64,000 bases of DNA from Shewanella morhuae. GTDB taxonomy: Bacteria > Pseudomonadota > Gammaproteobacteria > Enterobacterales > Shewanellaceae. The stretch spans positions 124,001-188,000 of the forward strand of contig NZ_FTNN01000003.1 of assembly GCF_900156405.1 (NCBI RefSeq). Direction: 5' to 3'. Every line of letters starts with the position of its first letter. The first letter of the stretch is position 1. Of the stretch, positions 25,993-33,862 are shown piece by piece. The translations under genes were made by a program, and so were the position numbers. The notes below the pieces were generated by a model, which worked only from the letters and a program-made list of their open reading frames with translations, ran no database searches and was not told the origin of the DNA.

Positions 25993-27669
25993 GTGAGCAC
26001 CCATTTGATGACCAATCAAAACCAAGAAGCGTTAAAACAAACGCGACAACAGGTGTTAGCGCAAACTCAGATGTTACAGAATCTGATCCCGCCAACCGTC
26101 AGCTACACCACCGAAGGCAATGTCCTCGTTATAGGCCCAGAAGACTTAGCCCGCCTCGCGGCGGACAAATTGTCCACGATGACGCAGCGCGTTATTTTGG
26201 CCAATGAAGCCATTACTAGCCAAGATGAAGACCACCTTGAGCGCGTGATGGCCGCAGCCACTGAAGTCGAAAGTTACTACAACAAACTCATTGGCGTAAA
26301 AGGCTTTTTAGGCCAATTTCAAGTCAGTGTGGAACATGAAGATGGTGCAGCCGAACTCAGCGTGGTGTCGATTCGTAAACCCCACTTTGATATCGTGCTC
26401 GATTTAAGTAGCACCGCCTGTTTGAATTTAGAAATGCTGCCACCAGGGTATTTCTATGTCGGCCAAGATGCGGCAAAACTCGACGATGCACTGGCACAAA
26501 TCCCAGACTTTATCGGCCAATTTGATAAACCCCGTTACGTAAAAATCAACGCAGATTTATGCGCCCATGACCGTAACGGTATCAATAGTTGTAATCGCTG
26601 CCTTAATTTTTGCCCAGCGGATGCTATCAGCAGCGTTGCTAAAAAAATTGAAATAGACCCGTATCTTTGCCACGGCGCAGGTAGCTGTAGCAGCGCGTGC
26701 CCAACGGGTGCCATTAGTTACGATTTACCAACGCCACAAGCCCTGTATTCATACCTCAACAAAGTAGTCAGCCGCTTTCGCGAACAGGCTCAAACAGCAC
26801 CCGTGATTTTATTCCACGACAATGCTATCGGCGCTGATTTTATTACTGAAAATTTAGCGGGAGATATTATCCCCGTCGCCCTTGAAGAAATTACTGTTGC
26901 CAGCATAGATCACTGGATGTCGGTACTCGCTTGGGGCGCGCGCCAAGTGCTTATCCTTAACACGGATGCCACCGCCCCCACACTCACTCAAATGCTTAAA
27001 GGTGAGCTTTCATTAGCCAACAGTATTTTAGATGAAATGGGCCAGCCACAACGCATCAGCCTTATTGACCCAAGCATGCTCAACGACTTGTCATCGATGC
27101 TCGGTATCAGCTTAGATTGGCCAGTAATTGTGCCCGCAGCGTTTGCATCGACCACTAAGCGCAACACCTTATTTGAAGCGATAGATCACCTCAATAGCCA
27201 AGCGGGCGAAATCGATACTTGCCTAAGCCTCAATAATATTCCCTTTGGCAAAGTCAGTGTAAATATCGAAAAATGCACCTTGTGTATGTCCTGCGTGGCA
27301 ATTTGCCCCACGATGGCATTACAAGATGGTGGTGACAAACCTGCACTCTATTTTATTGAACAAAACTGCGTGCAATGCGGTTTATGTGAGGCGGCCTGTC
27401 CTGAAAAAGTGATTAGCCTAACCCCACAAATTAATTTTGATAAAACCGTTCGTCAGCAACAACACACCCTAAAAGAAGAAGCCCCTTTCGAATGTATTCG
27501 CTGCGGCTCTGCTTTTGCGACCCAATCTATGGTGCATCGGATGCTGGATATGGTCGGCGCGCACAGTGCATTTTCTGCCAATATTGAACGCTTGAAAATG
27601 TGCGGTGACTGCCGGGTAAAAGACATGTTTGAAGACATTCTTCAAGATCCTGAAAAGCAACTTCGATAA
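25993..27669 (+). CDS. Multi-cluster 4Fe-4S ferredoxin-type protein of the formate dehydrogenase locus
   Basis: A 558-residue cytoplasmic iron-sulfur protein. Two ferredoxin-type cluster pairs are visible: CNRCLNFCP with CHGAGSCSSACP around residues 197-240, and CTLCMSCVAICP with CVQCGLCEAACP around 430-475. Two more cysteine pairs lie near the C-terminus (CIRCG, CGDCR). The middle (250-400) has a Rossmann-like segment without obvious cofactor motif. It could carry electrons to or from formate dehydrogenase maturation or another redox partner. The GTG start at 25993 has AGGAA 6 bases before it. It lies 174 bases after DUF3306 and 10 bases before the TorD gene. Confidence 0.9.
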   Translation: MSTHLMTNQNQEALKQTRQQVLAQTQMLQNLIPPTVSYTTEGNVLVIGPEDLARLAADKLSTMTQRVILANEAITSQDEDHLERVMAAATEVESYYNKLIGVKGFLGQFQVSVEHEDGAAELSVVSIRKPHFDIVLDLSSTACLNLEMLPPGYFYVGQDAAKLDDALAQIPDFIGQFDKPRYVKINADLCAHDRNGINSCNRCLNFCPADAISSVAKKIEIDPYLCHGAGSCSSACPTGAISYDLPTPQALYSYLNKVVSRFREQAQTAPVILFHDNAIGADFITENLAGDIIPVALEEITVASIDHWMSVLAWGARQVLILNTDATAPTLTQMLKGELSLANSILDEMGQPQRISLIDPSMLNDLSSMLGISLDWPVIVPAAFASTTKRNTLFEAIDHLNSQAGEIDTCLSLNNIPFGKVSVNIEKCTLCMSCVAICPTMALQDGGDKPALYFIEQNCVQCGLCEAACPEKVISLTPQINFDKTVRQQQHTLKEEAPFECIRCGSAFATQSMVHRMLDMVGAHSAFSANIERLKMCGDCRVKDMFEDILQDPEKQLR

Positions 27670-27679
27670 GAGATCCGCA

Positions 27680-28357
27680 ATGACCGAATCAGTAAGACAA
27701 GTTTCAGAAAACGATCAGTTGAGAGCCGATATCTATCAACTGTTTGCCGCCCTGTTGCGCCGTCAGCCGAGTCCTGAACTGCTGCAGTTTTTGATCACAC
27801 TTGAAATCGATGACAACGAAGATAACGAGATGACCAAAGCTTGGTTATCACTCCAACTCGCCGCCCAGCAGTTCAGTAGTGACCAGCTAGAAGACGAGTA
27901 TTTTAACCTATTTCTCGGCGTAGGCTGCGGTGAAATCCTGCCCTACGGTAGCTGGTTTATGACTGGCTCATTAATGGATAAACCACTGGCATTGCTGCGC
28001 CAAGACCTTATGCAGCTGGGTTTTGAACGCGAAGATAACGTGAAAGAGCCCGAAGATCACGTTGCCGCCCTGTGTGAAGTCATGGGTGTTCTGCTATTAG
28101 AAGCACCCAGTTATCGCCAACTTGCCTTCTACCAACGCCATATGGGTAGCTGGATTGGCCGTTTCTGCGATAGTTTAGCCAAAGCGCCAAGCGCGGCTTT
28201 TTACGCAACCGTCGCACAACTAGCCAAGGCCTTTTTTGAGATGGAAGCCAATGCCTTTGAGCAATTGAGCTTAGATATTCCCGTTAATTGCCCAGGCAGT
28301 GCTGACTTACAACCCGCCACCAGCGATTTAGCGAAAAAAGTAGATCTAGTGAATTAG
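27680..28357 (+). CDS. TorD/DmsD family chaperone for the formate dehydrogenase
   Basis: A 225-residue all-helical redox-enzyme maturation chaperone. Hallmarks: LRADIYQLFAALLRRQPSPELL near the start, EDEYFNLFLGVGCGEILPYGSWFMTG in the middle (the conserved loop of the TorD family) and EPEDHVAALCEVMGVLL, matching the E-PDH-like family signature. Such chaperones bind the Tat signal or apoenzyme of molybdoenzymes, keep it from export until the cofactor is inserted, and deliver it to the Tat system. The ATG at 27680 follows the ferredoxin stop by 10 bases; further in-frame codons upstream lie inside that gene. Confidence 0.93.
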   Translation: MTESVRQVSENDQLRADIYQLFAALLRRQPSPELLQFLITLEIDDNEDNEMTKAWLSLQLAAQQFSSDQLEDEYFNLFLGVGCGEILPYGSWFMTGSLMDKPLALLRQDLMQLGFEREDNVKEPEDHVAALCEVMGVLLLEAPSYRQLAFYQRHMGSWIGRFCDSLAKAPSAAFYATVAQLAKAFFEMEANAFEQLSLDIPVNCPGSADLQPATSDLAKKVDLVN

Positions 28358-28497
28358 CACTCAGCTAAGAGCTGCATAAGTTCAAACGATGAGGGTAAGC
28401 CCATGTTTACTTTCATCGCAATACCGAGAGCTTAGGCTTTCACAATACCGAAATGGTCGATGTTTGTACCATTTTAATTCAATAACAAGGAGACACT

Positions 28498-28695
28498 ATG
28501 AAGAAGCCAGCTTCCGATATCGGTCGTCGTCAATTGCTTAAAGCATTAGCGTTAGGCAGTGCGGCAGGCGCTGTGGTTACCGTGAGTAGTCAGGCACTCG
28601 CCTCGACAAAAACGGCTGAAACCGTAGAGCCAAAGAGTGAGAACTACCGCGAAACCGAGCATATTCGTCATTATTATGCCTCGCTAAACAACTAA
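28498..28695 (+). CDS. Formate dehydrogenase region Tat-targeted small protein, copy 1
   Basis: A 65-residue protein consisting mainly of a twin-arginine signal (GRRQLLKALALGSAAGAVVTVSSQALA, Arg pair at residues 9-10) followed by a mature part of roughly 27 residues ending ETEHIRHYYASLNN. It matches the known 'formate dehydrogenase region TAT target' family. AAGGAGACACT precedes the ATG, and fdhA starts 15 bases after its stop. The mature peptide's role is unsettled; its constant position immediately before fdhA suggests a small subunit or assembly factor. Confidence 0.9.
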   Translation: MKKPASDIGRRQLLKALALGSAAGAVVTVSSQALASTKTAETVEPKSENYRETEHIRHYYASLNN

Positions 28696-28710
28696 CCAAA
28701 GGAGAGTGTG

Positions 28711-31563
28711 ATGCGATTAACCCGCAAAACAGACCAGGTTGTCGGCTCTACAGCGTCAGCACTGGGGCTCAACCGTCGTCAGTTCTTGAAATCAGCAGGT
28801 CTTGCCACTGGTGGAATCGCTGCGGCGTCCATGCTAGGCACAGGCATGATGCGTAAAGCTCAGGCCCAAGAAGACATAGACCATAATGTTCCCACCGAAG
28901 TTAAACGAACTATCTGTTCTCACTGCGCCGTTGGCTGTGGTGTTTATGCAGAAGTACAAAACGGCGTGTGGACAGGCCAAGAACCGGCATTTGACCATCC
29001 CTTTAACCAAGGTGGACACTGCGCGAAAGGTGCGGCACTGCGTGAGCATGGCCATGGCGAAAAACGCCTAAAATATCCAATGAAGTTAGAAGGCGGTAAG
29101 TGGAAAAGACTCTCTTGGGAACAAGCGATTAATGAAGTTGGCGACAAGATGGCCACGATCCGTCAAGAATCAGGACCAGATTCCGTTTACTTTATGGGTA
29201 GCGCCAAGTTCTCTAACGAACAAGCTTATTTGTATCGCAAATTAGCGGCACTATGGGGCACTAACAACGTCGACCATTCTGCTCGTATTTGTCACTCTAC
29301 CACGGTAGCCGGTGTTGCTAACACTTGGGGCTATGGTGCGCAAACTAACTCTTTAAATGATGTTCGCAACTCTAAATGCATCATGTTTATAGGTTCAAAC
29401 CCTAGTGAAGCACATCCAGTAGCGATGCAGCACTTTTTGACCGCCAAAGAACGCGGCGCAAAAATTATTGTTGTTGATCCACGTTTCACCCGTACTGCAG
29501 CTAAATCTGACGAGTACGTGCATATCCGCCCAGGTACCGATATCCCATTTATTTATGGCCTGTTATGGCACATATTTGAAAACGGCTGGGAAGACACCGA
29601 GTTCCTAAAACAACGTGTATACGGTATGGAACGTATCCGCGAAGAAGTGAAAAAATACACCCCAGAAGAAGTTGAGCTAGTTGTCGGCGTACCTAAGGCA
29701 CAAATGTACCGTGTCGCTAAAATGCTGGCCGAAACCAAACCAGGCACTATCGTTTGGTGTATGGGTGGCACCCAGCACCACGTTGGTAATGCCAACACTC
29801 GTTCATACTGTATTTTACAGTTAGCCCTAGGCAACATGGGCGTTTCTGGTGGCGGAACTAACATTCTGCGTGGTCACGATAACGTCCAAGGCGCAACTGA
29901 CTTTGGTTTGTTATTCGATAACTTGCCTGGTTATTACGGTTTAACCACTGGCGCTTGGGCTCACTGGTCAAATGTATGGGATCTGGATCCTAAATGGATT
30001 GCCGCCCGTTTTGACCAAGGTGAATACTTAGGTCAAAGCCCACAAACTTCTGCAGGTATCCCTTGTTCTCGCTGGCACGATGGTGTGTTAGAAGATAAAG
30101 CTAAAATCGCGCAGAAAGACAACATTCGTCTAGCGTTCTTTTGGGGGCAATCAGTTAACACTGAAACCCGTGGTCGTGAAGTGCGCGAAGCACTGAACAA
30201 GATGGACACGGTTGTGGTCGTCGACCCATTCCCAACGATGGCAGGCGTTATGCACCAGCGTCAGGACGGTGTATACCTACTGCCTGCGGCCACGCAGTTT
30301 GAAACCTACGGTTCGGTCTCTGCCACTAACCGTTCGTTACAATGGCGCTCAAAGGTTATCGAACCTTTGTTTGAGTCGCTACCTGATCACGTGATCATGT
30401 ACAAACTCGCTAAAAAAGTCGGTATTGACCAAGAGCTGTTTAAGCACATCAAAGTCAATGGCGAAGAACCTTTAATTGAAGACATTACCCGCGAGTTCAA
30501 CACGGGTATGTGGACTGTGGGTTACACAGGTCAAAGCCCTGAACGTTTGAAAATGCACCAAGAAAACTGGGGCACTTTTGACGTCAACAGCTTACAAGCA
30601 CCGGGTGGCCCAGCCAAAGGTGAAATTTATGGTTTACCTTGGCCTTGTTGGGGTACGCCAGAGATGAAACATCCTGGTACCCAAATCCTCTACGACCAAT
30701 CAAAACACGTTAAAGATGGTGGCGGTAACTTCCGTGCCCGTTATGGTGTTGAACACGATGGCGTCAACATTCTTGCTGACGGTTCTTTCTCTAAAGGCAG
30801 TGAAATTCAAGATGGTTTCCCTGAGTTTACCGCCGATATGCTCAAGCAATTGGGTTGGTGGGATGACTTAACCGAAAACGAGAAAAAACACGCTGAAGGC
30901 AAAAACTGGAAGACCGATATTTCTGGTGGTATTCAACGTGTGGCAATCAAACACGGTTGTATCCCTTACGGCAACGCTAAGGCGCGTTGTATTGTTTGGA
31001 CCTTCCCAGACGATATCCCGAAACATCGTGAGCCACTTTACACTCCTCGTCGTGACTTAGTCGCCAAGTACCCAACCTACGAAGACCGTATGGTTGCACG
31101 TCTGCCGACCCTGTATAAGTCAATTCAGGACAAAGACTTTGCTAAAGACTTCCCACTGGCACTGACATCTGGTCGCTTAGTGGAATATGAAGGCGGTGGT
31201 GAAGAATCTCGTTCTAACCCTTGGCTTGCTGAACTGCAACAAGAAATGTTCATTGAAATCAGCCCCGCCGATGCGGCAGATCGCGGTATCCGTGATGGCG
31301 ATGACGTTTTTGTACATGGTCCAGAAGGCGCCAAGATTACGGTTAAGGCTATGGTGACACCGCGTGTAATCGCCGGTGAATGTTTTATGCCATACCACTT
31401 TGCTGGTGTGTTTGAAGGCGAAAGCCTCGCGAAAAACTATCCCGAAGGCACAGTGCCTTACGTGATCGGTGAATCCGCAAACACTATTTTAACTTATGGC
31501 TACGACGTTGTGACTCAGATGCAAGAAACTAAGTCCAGCTTGTGCCAAATCAGCAAAGCCTAA
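28711..31563 (+). CDS. fdhA: Formate dehydrogenase alpha subunit, copy 1 (Mo/W-bis-MGD, Cys type)
   Basis: A 950-residue catalytic subunit that oxidises formate to CO2 in the periplasm. A Tat signal (RRQFLKSAG, Arg22-23) is followed by the proximal 4Fe-4S cluster motif with Cys69, Cys72, Cys76 and Cys104, then the molybdopterin domains. The active-site ligand is Cys194 in SARICHSTTVAG, where many homologues have selenocysteine; no in-frame TGA is present. The molybdopterin dinucleotide-binding C-terminal domain begins around 820 (SGRLVEYEGGGEESRSNPW). The ATG at 28711 lies 6 bases after GGAG; an alternative GTG at 28708 is less likely. It is co-transcribed with fdhB and fdhC. A near copy lies at 33863. 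Confidence 0.97.
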   Translation: MRLTRKTDQVVGSTASALGLNRRQFLKSAGLATGGIAAASMLGTGMMRKAQAQEDIDHNVPTEVKRTICSHCAVGCGVYAEVQNGVWTGQEPAFDHPFNQGGHCAKGAALREHGHGEKRLKYPMKLEGGKWKRLSWEQAINEVGDKMATIRQESGPDSVYFMGSAKFSNEQAYLYRKLAALWGTNNVDHSARICHSTTVAGVANTWGYGAQTNSLNDVRNSKCIMFIGSNPSEAHPVAMQHFLTAKERGAKIIVVDPRFTRTAAKSDEYVHIRPGTDIPFIYGLLWHIFENGWEDTEFLKQRVYGMERIREEVKKYTPEEVELVVGVPKAQMYRVAKMLAETKPGTIVWCMGGTQHHVGNANTRSYCILQLALGNMGVSGGGTNILRGHDNVQGATDFGLLFDNLPGYYGLTTGAWAHWSNVWDLDPKWIAARFDQGEYLGQSPQTSAGIPCSRWHDGVLEDKAKIAQKDNIRLAFFWGQSVNTETRGREVREALNKMDTVVVVDPFPTMAGVMHQRQDGVYLLPAATQFETYGSVSATNRSLQWRSKVIEPLFESLPDHVIMYKLAKKVGIDQELFKHIKVNGEEPLIEDITREFNTGMWTVGYTGQSPERLKMHQENWGTFDVNSLQAPGGPAKGEIYGLPWPCWGTPEMKHPGTQILYDQSKHVKDGGGNFRARYGVEHDGVNILADGSFSKGSEIQDGFPEFTADMLKQLGWWDDLTENEKKHAEGKNWKTDISGGIQRVAIKHGCIPYGNAKARCIVWTFPDDIPKHREPLYTPRRDLVAKYPTYEDRMVARLPTLYKSIQDKDFAKDFPLALTSGRLVEYEGGGEESRSNPWLAELQQEMFIEISPADAADRGIRDGDDVFVHGPEGAKITVKAMVTPRVIAGECFMPYHFAGVFEGESLAKNYPEGTVPYVIGESANTILTYGYDVVTQMQETKSSLCQISKA

Positions 31564-31589
31564 CCTACTTGATGAGGAGATAAGCCATT

Positions 31590-32186
31590 ATGGCAGTCAT
31601 GAAATTTCTGTGTGACACCAAACGCTGCATCGAGTGTAACGGTTGCGTCACGGCATGTAAGAACGAAAACGACTCCGCTCTCGAGTGGGGAATTCAGCGT
31701 CGCCGCGTGGTGACGATTAACGATGGTCTACCTGGCGAAGCATCTATTTCAGTGGCATGTATGCACTGTACCGATGCTCCCTGTATGGCCGTATGTCCGG
31801 CAGATTGTTTCTACCGTACCGAAGACGGCATAGTGCTACACAACAAAGATACCTGTATCGGTTGTGGTTATTGCTTCTATGCTTGCCCATTTGGTGCACC
31901 GCAATTCCCGAAAAAGACAGCCTTTGGTAGTCGTGGCAAGATGGATAAGTGTACTTTCTGTGCCGGTGGTCCAGAAGAAACATTCTCCGAAGCCGAGCGT
32001 AAAAAATACGGTGCAAACCGTATTGCTGAGGGCAAGTTACCTATGTGTGCAGAGCTTTGTTCGACTAAAGCGCTACTCGCAGGTGATGCGGAAGTGGTAT
32101 CAAACATCTACCGTCAACGTATGGCCTCTCGAGGCAATCCTAACGTGATTTGGGGCTACAACCCCAAGACAGGTGAGATTATCTAA
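31590..32186 (+). CDS. fdhB: Formate dehydrogenase iron-sulfur (beta) subunit, copy 1
   Basis: A 198-residue ferredoxin-like electron-transfer subunit with four 4Fe-4S cluster motifs: CIECNGCVTACK (residues ~15-26), CMHCTDAPCMAVCP, CIGCGYCFYACPFG and CTFCAGG with CAELCSTKAL. It passes electrons from FdhA clusters to the haem subunit FdhC. There is no signal peptide, as usual for subunits exported in complex with the Tat-targeted alpha subunit. GAGGAGATAAGCC precedes the ATG. Spacing to fdhA is 26 bases. Very similar to the copy at 36745. Confidence 0.97.
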   Translation: MAVMKFLCDTKRCIECNGCVTACKNENDSALEWGIQRRRVVTINDGLPGEASISVACMHCTDAPCMAVCPADCFYRTEDGIVLHNKDTCIGCGYCFYACPFGAPQFPKKTAFGSRGKMDKCTFCAGGPEETFSEAERKKYGANRIAEGKLPMCAELCSTKALLAGDAEVVSNIYRQRMASRGNPNVIWGYNPKTGEII

Positions 32187-32235
32187 GCAGAGCGAGAGTT
32201 AGGGAGTTTTCCCTAACCTCTGGCAAGGAGTGAAA

Positions 32236-33264
32236 ATGTTAAACAAACAGTTAAACAAATCACTGCGCAGTCTGTTTGCTCTGTTGGTACTCGTCACGGG
32301 ATTGGGATTAGGTTCAGTCATGAGCGCAACCCCAGTACAAGCAAGTGATCAGCAATCGAGTCAACAACAGGCGACAGCGCAAACCAGTGAGGCCGATCTT
32401 TGGCGCGCGGTAAAAGCAGGCGATGCCGGCTATACCACAGCTAAAGGCATAGAAACTGGGGTGTTGATTAACGTTGCCGGTAACCAAGGTAAAGAACTGA
32501 GAAACGAATACCTGACCCCAATCATGGCGTTAGCCGTGGTCGGTGTTTTTGGTGCTTTCTTATTATTTTATCTGGTGAATGGTCCATCAAAACTGAGCAA
32601 AGGCTTTTCAGGTAAGTTGGTCGCACGTTGGTCTAAGGCGGATCTGTGGATCCACTGGATCATGGCAAGCAGTTGTATTGCACTGATGTTTACCGGTCTA
32701 ACCATTATGCTAGGTAAGCACGTTGTGCAGCCAATGTTAGGGCCCGACCTTTGGGCGCCATTGATCTACGGTAGCAAAACAATCCACGATTGGGCTGGCC
32801 CCATATTTATCGCGGCTTGGGCGGTATGCGTAGTTAAATGGATGCCACTACAAACCTTTAAAATGTATGATTTAAAATGGTTTTTAGTGGTGGGTGGTTA
32901 TATCAACTTTGGTCCGTTCAAAGGTAAACACCCAGACAGTGGTTTTGCCAACGCTGGTGAAAAAATGTGGTTTTGGACGCTGATGTTGTTTGGTTTATTC
33001 ATCAGTGTTTCTGGCATCATGTTGGTATTGCCTGGCTTAGAACTACCCCGTACGGCCTCAATGGCCGCACTGCTGATCCACTCTATCAGCGCGATTATCC
33101 TGATTGCCTTTACCATAGTGCATATTTGGATGGCGACCGTACTTAGCGAAGGCGGTATGGAGTGTATGAAGTCGGGTTATTGTGATGAAAACTGGGCCAT
33201 CCAGCACCACAATCTCTGGTATGACGAAATCAAAGCCAACGGTAGCTTAACCTATAAAGACTAA
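32236..33264 (+). CDS. fdhC: Formate dehydrogenase cytochrome b (gamma) subunit, copy 1
   Basis: A 342-residue membrane-anchor subunit carrying b-type haems that passes electrons to the quinone pool. An N-terminal hydrophobic segment (residues ~10-38, signal-like) and a periplasmic stretch precede four predicted membrane helices in the region 95-320. Histidines for haem binding are visible in LWIHWIM, HDWAG, LIHSISA and IVHIWMA. AAGGAG ends 5 bases before ATG 32236; a GTG at 32230 overlaps the ribosome-binding site and was not used. It ends the first operon, before a strong terminator. Confidence 0.95.
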   Translation: MLNKQLNKSLRSLFALLVLVTGLGLGSVMSATPVQASDQQSSQQQATAQTSEADLWRAVKAGDAGYTTAKGIETGVLINVAGNQGKELRNEYLTPIMALAVVGVFGAFLLFYLVNGPSKLSKGFSGKLVARWSKADLWIHWIMASSCIALMFTGLTIMLGKHVVQPMLGPDLWAPLIYGSKTIHDWAGPIFIAAWAVCVVKWMPLQTFKMYDLKWFLVVGGYINFGPFKGKHPDSGFANAGEKMWFWTLMLFGLFISVSGIMLVLPGLELPRTASMAALLIHSISAIILIAFTIVHIWMATVLSEGGMECMKSGYCDENWAIQHHNLWYDEIKANGSLTYKD

Positions 33265-33290
33265 GTTAAACCGCAGCTTTTATGACCTTA

Positions 33291-33319
33291 AAACACCTCG
33301 CAATGCGAGGTGTTTTTTT
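33291..33319 (+). terminator. Intrinsic terminator after the first fdh operon
   Basis: AAACACCTCGCA and TGCGAGGTGTTT form a perfect stem with a minimal loop, 26 bases after the fdhC stop, followed by TTTTTTT. Confidence 0.92.
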
Positions 33320-33644
33320 ATTTATTACTGCCGTAAAAACACGAAAAATTAACAACTAAAATTCTGAGGTAAAAAAGCAGCTATCCCATGACTCCCAAGG
33401 GGTCTGTCAAACTATGAGCCAGTTAACGCTTTAAGAAAACAGCTCTTCATTCCAAGGCCGCAAACTGTTCTAGATCAACTATCACCTACCCCTTTCGGAC
33501 TAGATTACCACCACGCGCGATGATTGATGGTAAGTAAGATGATTCCATTATCTTCCCCACCATCGAGATTCACTTTTTGATAACAAGATAACCCAAAAGA
33601 AAGTCGTGCGAACTTAACACTACACCTTAATTTTAGGAGTCAGC
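33320..33644. other. Promoter region of the second fdh operon
   Basis: About 325 bases between the first terminator and the second Tat peptide gene. A promoter is expected because of the terminator upstream. I found no clear sigma-54 element, Crp/Fnr palindrome or repeat. AGGAG precedes the ATG at 33645. Confidence 0.5.
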
Positions 33645-33845
33645 ATGAAGCAGCAACCCAGCGATTTATCTCGCCGAACTTTGCTAAAAGCGCTCACCGT
33701 CGGCAGCGTAGCAGGTGCCACGATTGCGGCAACGGGCATAAGCGTGGCAAAGGCCAGCGAGAGCAGCAAGGTAACCACTAAAGAGTCAAATGGTTACCAC
33801 GAAACTGCGCATATCAGCAGCTATTACGATAGCTTGCGCAGCTAA
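33645..33845 (+). CDS. Formate dehydrogenase region Tat-targeted small protein, copy 2
   Basis: A 66-residue paralogue of the peptide at 28498: twin-arginine signal SRRTLLKALTVGSVAGATIAATG (Arg9-10) and a short mature tail ending HETAHISSYYDSLRS. Both copies keep the pattern YxETxHIxxYYxSL, so the tail is under selection even though it is only about 30 residues long. TTAGGAGTCAGC precedes the ATG. FdhA copy 2 begins 17 bases after the stop. It has the same role as copy 1, probably linked to complex assembly. Confidence 0.9.
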   Translation: MKQQPSDLSRRTLLKALTVGSVAGATIAATGISVAKASESSKVTTKESNGYHETAHISSYYDSLRS

Positions 33846-33862
33846 TCTAGGAGAAGTAAGCG

